Shown here in pieces: positions 35,357 to 48,162 of a stretch of DNA of 64,000 nucleotides. The stretch is from positions 194,001-258,000 of the forward strand of contig QVRM01003902.1 of NCBI GenBank assembly GCA_003439945.1, read 5' to 3'. The translations under genes were made by a program, and so were the position numbers. This stretch comes from Dermanyssus gallinae (Eukaryota > Arthropoda > Arachnida > Mesostigmata > Dermanyssidae). Within the stretch, counting starts at the first letter, position 1. The number at the start of each line of letters is the position of its first letter. The notes beneath the pieces are model-generated. The model was not told where the DNA came from and did not search any database. It saw only the letters and a list, made by a program, of their open reading frames with translations.

Positions 35357-36660
35357 TTTCTTGGACTCTACGGTTCACGGTATGTTCTTTGGTGAGATGT
35401 GGGCCGCTATAAAGATGACAGAGAAAATCAAGTAGCTACTTTATGCCGTGTCCACTGTTCCTCAACGCAACTAATACTAGCGCTGTGCAAAACGAAATCC
35501 AGTCTAATTTGCTATAGGTCGGTGTTTTCCTAAATCGAATTTTGCTCCTCTGATCTCTTGGGGAAAATCGAGTCACATATGTTAGACTTGCGAGTATATT
35601 AGGCCCATTATTCGTCAAAGGGTCGCAGCACATCAGGAAATAATCCAAGTCTCTTTTTGCTCTCCCGTGCGGTGAGTGAGTTCATGTGCACACATTTAAA
35701 TCGTCGACATCTGGTTACTGTTGGAATAAGCCGCTTCAACTCGAAGTTCAGCAAACTCCAGTACGACATTGGGGTTTAAATAGCATACGATGGAAATTGA
35801 GCTGCCAAATCCTTGCGGATTAAGAATTACAAATTCTCAGTCTGCGCCACAATGACTCGAGCATCGACGGAGAAGACTTGCTGTGCTTACAACTCTAACT
35901 GAGAATATTTGACAGGGTAAACCATGCGTTGTTTTACATTACATTGTTTCTAACTGCGCATGACATCACCTGTACACTGTCTCCTGTACGCTCCTTGCAT
36001 ACTCAGTTACGTCGGCCTGCGGCGCACCCAATTCTTCTGGTGGAGTACGTGCAACGTCAGTTTACCTCTGCTGACGACCCCTGCTACCCCATGCTACCCT
36101 GCTAACTCATACGCCAAAAGAATGAACACAGAATGGCTGTGGTAGATTCTGCGTTTCTAGCACCGGCGGCTGTAATTGAAAAAAAGAAAATCTTGGTGCA
36201 AAGAGACGCCTTTGCAGAATGGCGATGGGGTCGTTCACGATGACGCTTGGCGCGACTTTCATCTCGTGATTTTCTGACGTTCTGAATACCAATGCAGACG
36301 ACACCATAGTGCTGCCGCAATACGCGCATCTAATCCCACCACACCGAGCGAATTTGTGTGAAACGCGCATTGTATTATACGTTCTCGCGCGTAACTCTCG
36401 GATGTGTGAGACACGAGAAGAAAATATGCATATAAATGCACTACAGCAAGGCAACCAAAATACGTGCGTTAGGCTTGATGGAATGGTACTAGTCGGTGTT
36501 GGTGGCCGAAATGATATATAACGTGTCATACGTTTGCCCAGAGTAATCGTATCCTTTGCAATGATATCGATATAGGATGAATTCGTTGCCAATGACCAAG
36601 CTCAGTGAGTCAGTTGAAAAAGCTCACTACTGCAAGCACATTAGCAGGTGGAATTCATCA
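33851..36660. other. No recognisable gene; (TA)n at 35,313-35,354
   Basis: A short near-palindrome surrounds TATATTTATATATATGTCAT near 34,480. Several overlapping open frames at 36,100-36,600 have no family resemblance and no clear splice sites. Confidence 0.45.
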
Positions 36661-37020
36661 TATACAGATATTATTATAGCAAGCACGATTACTCTGGGCA
36701 AACATATGTAGATGTTTTGCATCTGTGCGTGTGTAAATACTAAGCTGCTCACTGCTTACTACGTGCCCTCCAAGATTCGAGATTCGAAACGTGGTTTATT
36801 ACAGGAACAGAATATGACAAGGCTTTAGTTCTTATTTAAAAAAAAAACTACGGTGAAAGATCTACCGCTTGATACCTATTGCTTTGAAACACACTGGGTT
36901 CTATAGGTGTTGACAGTGTGATGCTTGGAAATAGTAAAAACGTTTATTCAGCATAATCGTAAGAATGAAACACTAATAGAAATAATATTAGTAATAAAAA
37001 AACAATAATGAGATAAGCAT
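36661..37020 (-). mobile_element. Spacer with jockey/CR1-like 3' terminus (first copy)
   Basis: On the minus strand it includes AATAAACCACGTTT followed by CGAATCT repeats (about 36,775-36,800), the 3' terminus seen at 11,151 and 53,945. The block ends where the 17-bp satellite begins. The whole block recurs at 40,657-41,020. Confidence 0.45.
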
Positions 37021-37466
37021 TTCAGCTGGTTCTAAGAACGAGCCGGTTCTTAGGAAGACTTAGTTCTAAGAACGAGCCGGTTTTTAGGATGAGCTGGTTC
37101 TAAGAACGAGCCGGTTCTTAGGAAGACTTAGTTCTAAGAACGAGCCGGTGTAAGAACGAGCCGGTTTTTAGGATGAGCTGGTATTAAGAACAAGCCGGTT
37201 CTTAGGACGAGCCGGTTCTAAGAACGAGCCGGTCCTTAGGATGAGCTGGATTTAAAAACGATCCGGTTCTTAGGACGACTTAGTTCTTAGAACGAGCCGG
37301 TGTAAGAACGAGCCGGTTTTTAGGATGAGCTGGTTCTAAGAACGAGCCGGTTTTTAGGACGAGCCGAGTTTAAGAATGAGCCGGTTTTTAGGATGAGCTG
37401 GTTCTAAGAACGAGCCGGTTCTTAGGACGAGCGGATTTTAAGAACGAGCCGGTTGTTAGGACGAGC

Positions 37467-37652
37467 TTTTTTTTTTTTTGAGATGACTAACTGGGAAATG
37501 CGGAAAGCACACACGGTCACCACTGCAGGATTGTAAAACGGTCACCACTGCAAGTGTGGGCCGGTAGTGTGGGGCTCCAACCCACTAAAAACCACTCATG
37601 TTCTCCTTCCCCCCCCCCAGCAGGGAGGTGCTGTTAGCATTACTACAAACTA
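37467..37652 (-). mobile_element. R1-like 3' end with poly(A), satellite copy 1
   Basis: Read on the minus strand, this is a 3' UTR containing GGTTTTTAGTGGGTTGGAGC and CCCCACACTACCGGCC. It contains two GGTGACCGT blocks and ends in 13 A that abut the satellite (AGCTCGTCC). That is the expected product of a 5'-truncated non-LTR insertion into the array. Confidence 0.8.
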
Positions 37653-37686
37653 CTTAGGACGAGCTGGTTCTAAGAACGAGCTGGTT

Positions 37687-37805
37687 CTATAGGTGTTGGC
37701 ACTGTGATGTTGGATGGAAACAGTAAGAACGTTCACTCAGCACAATCGCAAGAATGAAACACTAATAGAAATAATATTAGTAATAAAAAAAACAATAATG
37801 GGATA
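37687..37805 (+). repeat. Repeated non-satellite spacer
   Basis: TATAGGTGTTGGCACTGTGA through an AT-rich part with AATAATATTAGTAATAA and a short A run, then back to satellite. The same spacer recurs at about 36,903, 40,899, 41,787 and 42,395. Confidence 0.85.
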
Positions 37806-40656
37806 GGCGGTTCTAAGAACGAGCCGGCTCTTAGGACGAGTTAGTTCTAAGAACGAGCCGGTTCTTAGGACGAGTTAGTTCTAAGAGGGAGCCGGTTTTA
37901 AGAACAAGCTGGTTTTTAGGATGAGCCGGCTCTTAGGACGAGCCAGTAGTTAGGATAAGCCGGTTATTAGGACGCGCTGGTTCTAAGAACGAGCCAGTTC
38001 TAAGAAAGAGCCGGTTCTAAGAACGAGCCGGTTCTAAGAACGAGCCGGTTCTAAGGACAAGCCGGTTTTTAGAACGAGCTGGTTCTAACAGCGAGCTGGT
38101 TCTAAGAACGAGTCGGTTCTTAAGAACAAGCCGGTTCTATGAACGAATTGGTTCTAAGAACAAGCTGGTTTTTGAAACAACACGTTGGTGAATAGCCATT
38201 TATGTACCTTTCGTTAAACATAGTAGGAAAATAATACGGCGCATATTTTGTGGGACATTACTAAATATCACGGTTCTTAGGACGAGTTAGTTATAAGAAC
38301 GAACCGCTTCTAAGAACGAGCCGGTTTTTAGGATGAGCTGGTTTTAAGAACGAGTCGGTTCTTAGGACAAGCTGATTTTAAAAACGAGCCGATTATTAGG
38401 ACGAGCTGGTTTTTAGGACGACTGATTCTAAGAACGAGCCGGTTTTAAGAACGAGCTAATTCTTAGGACGAGCTGGTTCTAAGAACGAGCTGGTTGTTAG
38501 GACGAGCCGGTTCTAAGAACGAGCTGATTCTTAGGACGAGCTGGTTCTAAGAACGAGCTGGTTGTTAGGACGAGCCGGTTCTAAGAACGAGCTGGTTCTT
38601 AGGACGAGCTGGTTCTTAGGACGAGCCGGTTTTAAGAACGAGCCTTTTCTAAGAGCGAGCTGGTTCCTAGGACGAGCAGGTTCTAAGAACGGGTCGGTTC
38701 TGGGAACAAACCGGTTCTAAGAACGAGCTGGTTCTAAGAACGAACTGGTTATTAGGACAAGCTGGTTCTTAGGACGAGCTGGTTCTAAGGACGAGCTGGT
38801 TATTAGGACGAGCTGATTTTAAGAACGTGCTGGTTCTAAGAACGTGCTGGTACTTAGGAGGAGCTGGTTCTAAAAACGAGCCGGTTCTAAGAACGAGCTG
38901 GTTCTTAGGACGAGCCGGTTTTAAGAACGAGCTGGTTCTTAGGACGAGCCGGTTGTAAGAAAGGCCTGATTTTTAGGGCGGGCCGATTCTAAGAATGAGC
39001 TGGTTCTTAGGACGAGCCGGTTTTAAGAACGAGCCGGTTCTAACAACAAGCCGGTTCTAAGAACGAGCCGGTTCTAAGAACGAGCCGGTTCTAAGAAGGA
39101 GCCGGTTCTAAGAACGAGCCGGTTCTAAGAACGAGCCGGTTCTAAGAACAAGCCGGTTCTAAGAACAAGCCGGTTCTAAGAACAAGCTGGTTCTTAAAAC
39201 AGGCTGGTTCTTAAAACAAGCTGGTTCTTAGAACAAGTTGGTTCTAAGAACGAGCCGGTTCTAAGAACGAGCCGGTGGTAAGAACGAACTAGTTCTTAGA
39301 ACGAGCCGGTGGTAAGAACGAACTAGTTCTTAGAACAAACTGGTTCTTAGAACGAGCCGGTTTTAAGAACGAGCTGGTTTGTAAGACGACCTGGTTCTAA
39401 AAACGAGCCGGTTCTGAGAACGAGCTGGTTATTAGGACGAGCCGGTTCTAAGAACGTGCTGGTTTTTAGGACGAGCTGATTCTAAGTACGAGCCGGTTGT
39501 AAGAACGAGCTGGTTCTTATGACGAGCCGGTGTTTAGAACGAGCTGATTCTAAGAACGAGCCAGTTCTAAGAACGAGCTGGTTCTTAAAACGAACCGGTT
39601 GTTAGAACGAGCCGGTTCTAAAAACGAGCTGGTTTTTAGGACGAGCCAGTTCTTAGGACGAGCGGGTTCTAAGAACGGGTCAGTTCTGGGAACGAGCCGG
39701 TTCTAAGAACGAGCTGGTTCTAAGAACGAACTGGTTATTAGGACGAGCTGGTTCTTAGGACGAGCTGGTTCTAAGGACGAGCTGGTTATTAGGACGAGCT
39801 GATTCTAAGAACGTGCTGGTACTTAGGAGGAGCTGGTTCTAAAAACGAGCCGGTTCTAAGAACGATCTGGTTCTTAGGACGAGCCGGTTTTAAGAACGAG
39901 CTGGTTCTTAGGACGAGCCGGTTGTAAGAACGACCTGATTTTTAGGACGGGCCGATTCTAAGAATGAGCTGGTTCTTAGGACGAGCCGGTTTTAAGAACG
40001 AGCCGGTTCTAACAACAAGCCGGTTCTAAGAACGAGCCGATTCTAAGAACGAGCCGGTTCTAAGAACGAGCCGGTTCTAAGAACGAGCCGGTTCTAAGAA
40101 CGAGCCGGTTCTAAGAACGAGCCGGTTCTAAGAACGAGCCGGTTCTAAGAACAAGCCGGTTCTAAGAACAAGCCGGTTCTAAGAACAAGCTAGTTCTTAA
40201 AACAAGCTGGTTTTTAGAACAAGCTGGTTCTAAGAACGAGCCGGTTCTAAGAACGAACTAGTTCTTAGAACAAACTGGTTCTTAGAACGAGCCGGTTCTA
40301 AGAACGAGCTGGTTTGTAAGACGACCTGGTTCTAAAAACAAGCCGGTTCTGAGAACGAGCTGGTTATTAGGACGAGCCGGTTCTAAGAACGTGCTGGTTT
40401 TTAGGACGAGCTGATTCTAAGTACGAGCCGGTTGTAAGAACGAGCTGGTTCTTATGACGAGCTGGTATTTAGAACGAGCTGATTCTAAGAACGAGCCAGT
40501 TCTAAGAACGAGCCAGTTCTAAGAACGAGCTGGTTCTTAAAACGAATCGGTTGTTAGAACGAGCCGGTTCTAAAAACGAGCTGGTTCTTAGGACGAGACA
40601 GTTCTTAGGACGAGCCAGTTCTTAGGACGAGCCGGTTCTAAAAAAACGAACGAAAC

Positions 40657-41020
40657 TATACAGATATTATTATAGCAAGCACGATTACTCTGGGCAAACA
40701 TATGTAGATGTTTTGCATCTGTGCGTGTGTAAATACTAAGCTGCTCACTGCTTACTACGTGCCCTCCAAGATTCGAGATTCGAAACGTGGTTTATTACAG
40801 GAACAGAATATGACAAGGCTTTAGTTCTTATTTAAAAAAAAAACTACGGTGAAAGATCTACCACTTGATACCTATTGCTTTGAACACACTGGGTTCTATA
40901 GGTGTTGACAGTGTGATGCTTGGAAATAGTAAAAACGTTTATTCAGCATAATCGTAAGAATGAAACACTAATAGAAATAATATTAGTAATAAAAAAACAA
41001 TAATGAGATAAGCATTTCAG
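40657..41020 (-). mobile_element. Spacer with jockey/CR1-like 3' terminus (second copy)
   Basis: Nearly identical to 36,661-37,020, including the AATAAACCACGTTT terminus on the minus strand. It marks the start of the second higher-order unit. Confidence 0.6.
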
Positions 41021-41546
41021 CTGGTTCTAAGAACGAGCCGGTTCTTAGGAAGACTTAGTTCTAAGAACGAGCCGGTTTTTAGGATGAGCTGGTTCTAAGA
41101 ACGAGCCGGTTCTTAGGAAGACTTAGTTCTAAGAACGAGCCGGTTTTTAGGATGAGCTGGTTCTAAGAACGAGCCGGTTGTTAGGAAGACTTAGTTCTAA
41201 GAACGAGCCGGTGTAAGAATGAGCCGGTTTTTAGGATGAGCTGGTATTAAGAACAAGCCGGTTCTTAGGACGAGCCGGTTCTAAGAACGAGCCGGTCCTT
41301 AGGATGAGCTGGTTTTAAAAACGATCCGGTTCTTAGGACGAGCCGGTTCTTAGGACGACTTAGTTCTTAGAACGAGCCGGTGTAAGAACGAGCCGGTTTT
41401 TAGGATGAGCTGGTTCTAAGAACGAGCCGGTTCTTAGGACGAGCCGAGTTTAAGAATGAGCCGGTTTTTAGGATGAGCTGGTTGTAAGAACGAGCCGGTT
41501 CTTAGGACGAGCGGATTTTAAGAACGAGCCGGTTGTTAGGACGAGC

Positions 41547-41732
41547 TTTTTGTTTTTTTTGAGATGACTAACTGGGAAATGCGGAAAGCACACACGGTCA
41601 CCACTGCAGGATTGTAAAACGGTCACCACTGCAAGTGTGGGCCGGTAGTGTGGGGCTCCAACCCACTAAAAACCACTCATGTTCTCCTTCCCCCCCCCAG
41701 CAGGGAGGTGCTGTTAGCATTACTACAATCTT
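41547..41732 (-). mobile_element. R1-like 3' end with poly(A), satellite copy 2
   Basis: Almost identical to the copy at 37,467, with one interruption in the poly(A) tract. The identical junctions show amplification by duplication of the array, not a separate insertion. Confidence 0.8.
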
Positions 41733-42177
41733 CTTAGGACGAGCTGGTTCTAAGAACAAGCTGGTTCTAAGAACGAGCTGGTTCTATAGGTGTTGGCACT
41801 GTGATGTTGGATGGAAACAGTAAGAACGTTCACTCAGCACAATCGCAAGAATGAAACACTAATAGAAATAATATTAGTAATAAAAAAAAACAATAATGGG
41901 ATAGGCGGTTCTAAGAACGAGCCGGCTCTTAGGACGAGTTAGTTCTAAGAACGAGCCGGTTCTTAGGACGAGTTAGTTCTAAGAGGGAGCCGGTTTTAAG
42001 AACAAGCTGGTTTTTAGGATGAGCCGGCTCTTAGGACGAGCCAGTAGTTAGGATAAGCCGGTTATTAGGACGCGCTAGTTCTAAGAACGAGCCGGTTCAA
42101 AGAACGAGCCGGTTTTAAGAACGAGCCGGTTCTTAGGACGAGCGGATTTTAAGAACGAGCCGGTTGTTAGGACGAGC

Positions 42178-42360
42178 TTTTTTTTTTTGAGATGACTAAC
42201 TGGGAAATGCGGAAAGCACACACGGTCACCACTGCAGGATTGTAAAACGGTCACCACTGCAAGTGTGGGCCGGTAGTGTGGGGCTCCAACCCACTAAAAC
42301 CACTCATGTTCTCCTTCCCCCCCCCAGCAGGGAGGTGCTGTTAGCATTACTACAAACTAC
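42178..42360 (-). mobile_element. R1-like 3' end with poly(A), satellite copy 3
   Basis: A third copy of the same insertion, about 630 bp after copy 2, produced by a further local duplication. It has a shorter poly(A) and one A fewer in the AAAACC tract. Confidence 0.8.
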
Positions 42361-43929
42361 TTAGGACGAGCTGGTTCTAAGAACGAGCTGGTTCTATAGG
42401 TGTTGGCAATGTGATGTTATATGGAAACAGTAAGAACGTTCACTCAGCACAATCGCAGGAATGAAACACTAATAGAAATAATATTAGTAATAAAAAAAAC
42501 AATAATGGGATAGGCGGTTCTAAGAACGAGCCGACTCTTAGGACGAGTTAGTTCTAAGAACGAGCCGGTTCTTAGGACGAGTTAGTTCTAAGAGGGAGCC
42601 GGTTTTAAGAACAAGCTGGTTTTTAGGATGAGCCGGCTCTTAGGACGAGCCAGTAGTTAGGATAAGCCGGTTATTAGGACGCGCTGGTTCTAAGAACGAG
42701 CCAGTTCTAAGAACGAGCCGGTTCTAAGAACAAGCCGGTTCTAAGAACGAGCCGGTTCTAAGAACAAGCCGGTTCTAAGAACGAGCCGGTTCTAAGGACA
42801 AGCCGGTTTTTAGAACGAGCTGGTTCTAACAGCGAGCTGGTTCTAAGAACGAGTCGGTTCTTAAGAACAAGCCGGTTCTATGAACGAATTGGTTCTAAGA
42901 ACAAGCTGGTTTTTGAAACAACACGTTGGTGAATAGCCATTTATGTACCTTTCGTTAAACATAGTAGGAAAATAATACGCGCATATTTTGTGGGACATTA
43001 CTAAATATCACGGTTCTTAGGACGAGTTAGTTATAAGAACGAACCGCTTCTAAGAACGAGCCGGTTTTTAGGATGAGCTGGTTTTAAGAACGAGTCGGTT
43101 CTTAGGACAAGCTGATTTTAAAAACGAGCCGATTATTAGGACGAGCTGGTTTTTAGGACGACTGATTTTAAGAACGAGCCGGTTTTAAGAACGAGCTGAT
43201 TCTTAGGACGAGCTGGTTCTAAGAACGAGCTGGTTGTTAGGACGAGCCGGTTCTAAGAACGAGCTGATTCTTAGGACGAGCTGGTTCTAAGAACGAGTTG
43301 GTTGTTAGGACGAGCCGGTTCTAAGAACGAGCTGGTTCTTAGGACGAGCTGGTTCTTAGGACGAGCCGGTTTTAAGAACGAGCCTTTTCTAAGAGCGAGC
43401 TGGTTCCTAGGACGAGCAGGTTCTAAGAACGGGTCGGTTCTGGGAACGAGCCGGTTCTAAGAACGAGCTGGTTCTAAGAACGAACTGGTTATTAGGACGA
43501 GCTGGTTCTTAGGACGAGCTGGTTCTAAGGACGAGCTGGTTATTAGGACGAGCTGATTTTAAGAACGTGCTGGTTCTAAGAACGTGCTGGTACTTAGGAG
43601 GAGCTGGTTCTAAAAACGAGCCGGTTCTAAGAACGAGCTGGTTCTTAGGACGAGCCGATTTTAAGAACGAGCTGGTTCTTAGGACGAGCCGGTTGTAAGA
43701 AAGGCCTGATTTTTAGGGCGGGCCGATTTTAAGAATGAGCTGGTCTTTAGGACGAGCCGGTTTTAAGAACGAGCCGGTTCTAACAACAAGCCGGTTCTAA
43801 GAACGAGCCGGTTCTAAGAAGGAGCCGGTTCTAAGAACGAGCCGGGTCTAAGAACGAGCCGGTTCTAAGAACAAGCCGGTTCTAAGAACAAGCCGGTTCT
43901 AAGAACAAGCTGGTTCTTAAAACAGGCTG

Positions 43930-46900
43930 GTTAAGAAACGAGCTAGTTATAAGAAACGAACTGGTTCTAAGAAACGAGCTAGTTATAAGAAACGAACTGG
44001 TTCTAAGAAACGAGCTGGTTCTAAGAAACGAGCTGTTCTAAGAAACGAGCTGGTTCTAAGAAACGAGCTGGTTCTAAGAAACGAGCTGGTTCTAAGAAAC
44101 GAGCTGGTTTTTAGAAACAAGCTGGTTCTAAGAAACGAGTTGGTTCTAAGAAACGAGCTGGTTCTAAGAAACGAGCTGGTTCTAAGAAACAAGCTGGTTC
44201 TAAGAAACGAACTGGTTCAAAGAAACGAGCTGGTTCTAAGAAACGAACTGGTTCTAAGAAACGAACTGGTTCTAAGAAACGAGCTGGTTCTAAGAAGCGA
44301 GCTGGTTCTAAGAAACGAGCTGGTTCTAAGAAACGAGCTGGTTCTAAGAAGCGAGCTGGTTCTAAGAAACGAGCTGGTTCTAAGAACGAGCTGGTTCTAA
44401 GAAACGAGCTGGTTCTAAGAACCGAACTGGTTCTATGAAACGAGCTAGTTCTAAGAAACTAGCTAGTTCTAAGAACGAGCAGGTTCTAAGAAACGAACTG
44501 GTTTTATAAAACGAGCTAGTTCTAAGAAACTAGCTAGTTCTAAGAACGAGCTGGTTCTAAGAAACGAGCTGGTTCTAAGAAACGAACTGGTTCAAAGAAA
44601 CGAGCTAGTTTTAAGAAACAAGCTGGTTCTAAAAAACGAACTGGTTCTAAGAAACGAGCTAGTTCTAAGAAACGAGCTGGTTTTAAAAAACGAACTGGTT
44701 CTAAGAAACGAACTGGTTCTAAGAAACGAGCTAGTTCTAAGAAACGAGCTAGTTCTAAGAAACGAACTGATTTTAAGAAACTAGCTAGTTCTAAGAAACG
44801 AGCTGGTTCTAAGAAACGAACTGATTCTAAGAAACTAGCTAGTTCTAAGAACGAGCAGGTTCTAAGAAACGAACTGGTTTTATAAAACCAGCTGGTTCTA
44901 AGAAACGAGCTGGTTCTAAGAAACGAACGTGCTGTAAGAAACGAGCTGGTTCTAAGAACGAGCCGGTTCTAAGAAACGAACTGGTTCTAAGAAACGAACT
45001 GGTTCTAAGAAACGAACTGGTTCTAAGAAACGAACTGGCTGTAAGAAACGAGCTGGTTCTAAGAACGAGCCGGTTCTAAGAACGAACTGGTTTTAAGAAC
45101 GAACTGGTTCTAAGAAACGAATTGGTTTTAAGAACGAACTGGTTCTAAGAAACGAACTGGTTTTAAGAACGAACTGGTTCTAAGAAACGAACTGGTTCTA
45201 AGAAACGAACTGGTTCTAAGAACAGACTGGTTCTAAGAAACAAGCTGGTTCTAAGAAGTGAGCAGGTTCTAAGAAGTGAGCTGGTTCTAAGAAACGAGCT
45301 GGTTCTAAGAAACGAACTGGTTCTAAGAAACGAATTGGCTGTAAGAAACGAGCTGGTTCTAAGAACGAGCCGGTTCTAAGAAACGAACTGGTTCTAAGAA
45401 ACGAACTGGTTCTTAGAAACGAGCTAGTTCTAAGAAACGAGCTGGTTCTAAGAAACGAACTGATTCTAAGAAACTAGCTAGTTCTAAGAACGAGCAGGTT
45501 CTAAGAAACGAACTGGTTTTATAAAACGAGCTGGTTCTAAGAAACGAGCTGGTTCTAAGAAACGAACTGGTTTTATAAAACGAGCTGGTTCTAAGAAACG
45601 AGCTGGTTCTAAGAAACGAACTGGCTGTAAGAAACGAGCTGGTTCTAAGAACGAGCCGGTTCTAAGAAACGAACTGGTTCTAAGAAACGAACTGGTTCTA
45701 AGAAACGAACTGGTTCTAAGAAACGAACTGGTTCTAAGAAACGAACTGGTTCTAAGAAACGAACTGGCTGCAAGAAACGAGCTGGCTCTAAGAACGAGCT
45801 GGTTCTAAGAAACGAACTGGTTCTAAGAAACGAGCTGGTTCTAGGAAACGAGCTGGTTCTAGGAAACGAGCTGCTTCTAGGAAACGAACTGGTTCTAAGA
45901 AACGAGCTGGTTCTAAAAAAAACGAGCTGGTTCTAGGAAACGAGCTGGTTCTAGGAAAGGAGCTGGTTCTAAGAAACGAGCTGGTTCTAAGAAACGAGCT
46001 GGTTGTAAGAACGAGCTGGTTGTAAGAACGAGCTGGTTGTAAGAACGAGCTGGTTCTAAGAAACGAACTGGTTCTAAGAAACGAACTGGTTCTAAGAAAC
46101 GAGCTGGTTGTAAGAACGAGCTGGTTCTGCGAAACGAACTGGTTCTAAGAAGCGAGCTGGTTCTAAGAAACGAGCTGGTTGTAAGAACGAGCTGGTTGTA
46201 AGAACGAGCTGGTTGTAAGAACGAGCTGGTTCTAAGAAACGAACTGGTTCTAAGAAACGAACTGGTTCTAAGAAAGGAACTGGTTCTACGAAACGAACTG
46301 GTTCTGAGAAATGAACTGGTTCTAAGAAACGAACTGGTTCTGAGAAATGAACTGGTTCTAAGAAACGAACTGGTTCTAAGAAACGAACTGGTTCTAAGAA
46401 ACGAACTGATTCTAATAACGAGCTGGTTGTAAGAAACAAACTGGTTCTAAGAAACGAATTGGTTCTAAGAAACGAGCTGGTTCTAAGAAACGAGCTGGTT
46501 CTAAGAAACGAACTGGTTCTAAGAACGAACTGGTTCTAAGAAACGAGCTGGTTCTAAGAAACGAGCTGGTTCTAAGAAATACTGGTTTAAAGAAACGAGC
46601 TGGTTCTAAGAAACACTGGTTTAAAGAAACGAGCTGGTTCTAAGAAACGAGCTGGTTCAAAGAAACGAGCTGGTTCAAAGAAACGAGCTGGTTTAAAGAA
46701 ACGAGCTGGTTTTAAGAAACGAGCTGGTTCAAAGAAACGAGCTGGTTCAAAGAAACGAGCTGGTTCAAAGAAACGAGCTGATTCAAAGAAACGAGCTGGT
46801 TCAAAGAAACGAGCTGGTTCAAAGAAACGAGCTGGTTCAAAGAAACGAGCTGGTTCAAAGAAACGAGCTGGTTCTAAGAAACGAACTGGTTCTAAGAACA

Positions 46901-48150
46901 AGCAGGTTCTATGAAACGAACTGGTTCTAAGAAACGAACTGGTTCTAAGAACGAACTGTTTTTAAGAAACGAACTGGTTCTAAGAGCAGACTGGTTCTAA
47001 GAAACTAGCTGGTTGTAAGAAACGAGCTGGTTCTAAGAAGCGAGCTGGTTCTAAGAAGCGAGCTGGTTTTAAGAAACGAGCTGGTTCTAAGAAACGAGCT
47101 GGTTCTAAGAAACGAGCTGGTTCTAAGAACGAGCTGGTTCTAAGAACGAGCTGGTTCTAAGAAACGAACTGGTTCTATAAAACGAGCTAGTTCTAAGAAA
47201 CGAGCTAGTTATAAGAAACGAGCTGGTTCTAAGAAACGAGCTGGTTCAAAGGAACGAGCTGGTTCTAAGAAACGAGCTGGTTCAAAGGTACGAGCTGGTT
47301 CAAAGGAACGAGCTGGTTCTAAGAAACGATATGGTTCTAAGAAACGAGCTGGTTCAAAGAAACGAGCTGGTTCTTAGAACGAGCTGGTTGTAAGAAACGT
47401 AAGAACCAGCTCGTTTCTTAGAACCAGTTCGTTCTTAGAACCACTTCGTTTCTTAGAACCAGCTCGTTTCTTAGAACCACTTCGTTTCTTAGAACCAGCT
47501 CGTTTCTTAGAACCAGCTCGTTTCTTAGAACCAATTCGTTTCTTAGAACCAGTTTGTTTCTTACAACCAGCTCGTTCTTAGAATCAGTTCGTTTCTTAGA
47601 ACCAGTTCGTTTCTTAGAACCAGTTCGTTTCTTAGAACCAGTTCATTTCTCAGAACCAGTTCGTTTCGTAGAACCAGTTCCTTTCTTAGAACCAGTTCGT
47701 TTCTTAGAACCAGTTTGTTTCTTAGAACCAGCTCGTTCTTACAACCAGCTCGTTCTTACAACCAGTTCGTTTCTTAGAACCAGCTTGTTTCTTAGAACCA
47801 GCTCGCTTCTTAGAACCAGTTCGTTTCGCAGAACCAGCTCGTTCTTACAACCAGCTCATTTCTTAGAACCAGTTCGTTTCTTAGAACCAGCTCGTTCTAA
47901 GAAACGAACTGGCTGTGAGAAACGAGCTGGTTCTAAGAACGAGCTGGTTCTAAAAAACGAACTGGTTCTAAGAAACGAACTGGTTTTAAGAAACGAGCTG
48001 GTTCTAGGAAACGAGCTGCTTCTAGGAAACGAACTGGTTCTGAGAAACGACCTGGTTCTAAAAAAAACGAGCTGGTTCTAGGAAACGAACTGTTTCTAAG
48101 AAACGAGCTGGTTCTAAGAAACAAGCTGGTTCTAAGAAATGAGCTGGTTG
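43930..48150 (+). repeat. 18-bp satellite domain, left part
   Basis: The unit here is GGTTCTAAGAAACGAGCT (18 bp), with ACGAACT variants. Because 18 is divisible by three, long frames encoding six-residue repeats (NELVLR, FLEPVR) arise on both strands; these are not genes. The switch from the 17-bp unit is abrupt at about 43,925. Orientation reverses at 47,400-47,897. Confidence 0.97.
47400..47897 (-). repeat. Inverted block inside the 18-bp satellite
   Basis: At 47,400 the unit switches to its reverse complement (AGAACCAGCTCGTTTCTT) and switches back at about 47,897. The variant pattern from about 47,554 mirrors 46,440 downward to about 46,100, apart from a 36-bp difference, so this is an inverted copy of a nearby stretch. 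Confidence 0.9.
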
Positions 48151-48162
48151 TAATAGCCCGGT

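Larger units (their letters stand above)
36990..43930 (+). repeat. 17-bp satellite domain with higher-order repeats
   Basis: The dominant unit is GGTTCTAAGAACGAGCC (17 bp), often alternating with GGTTCTTAGGACGAGCC. The units hold short dyads such as GTTCT-A-AGAAC. Non-satellite spacers are interspersed and repeated: 36,661-37,020 recurs at 40,657 (offset 3,996 bp), and a spacer at 38,176-38,270 recurs at 42,917 (offset 4,741 bp), so large segments were duplicated and one copy gained about 745 bp. No gene lies within; the translated frames are artefacts of the repeat. Confidence 0.97.

Noticed and set aside
36102..36592. Overlapping minus-strand frames of up to 161 codons
   Set aside because: No domain or splice support; overlapping frames on both strands suggest a chance lack of stops.
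37020..43930. TTAGG inside many satellite units, as in arthropod telomeres
   Set aside because: TTAGG occurs once per 17-bp unit (TTCTTAGGACGAG) and not in tandem, so this is not telomeric repeat.
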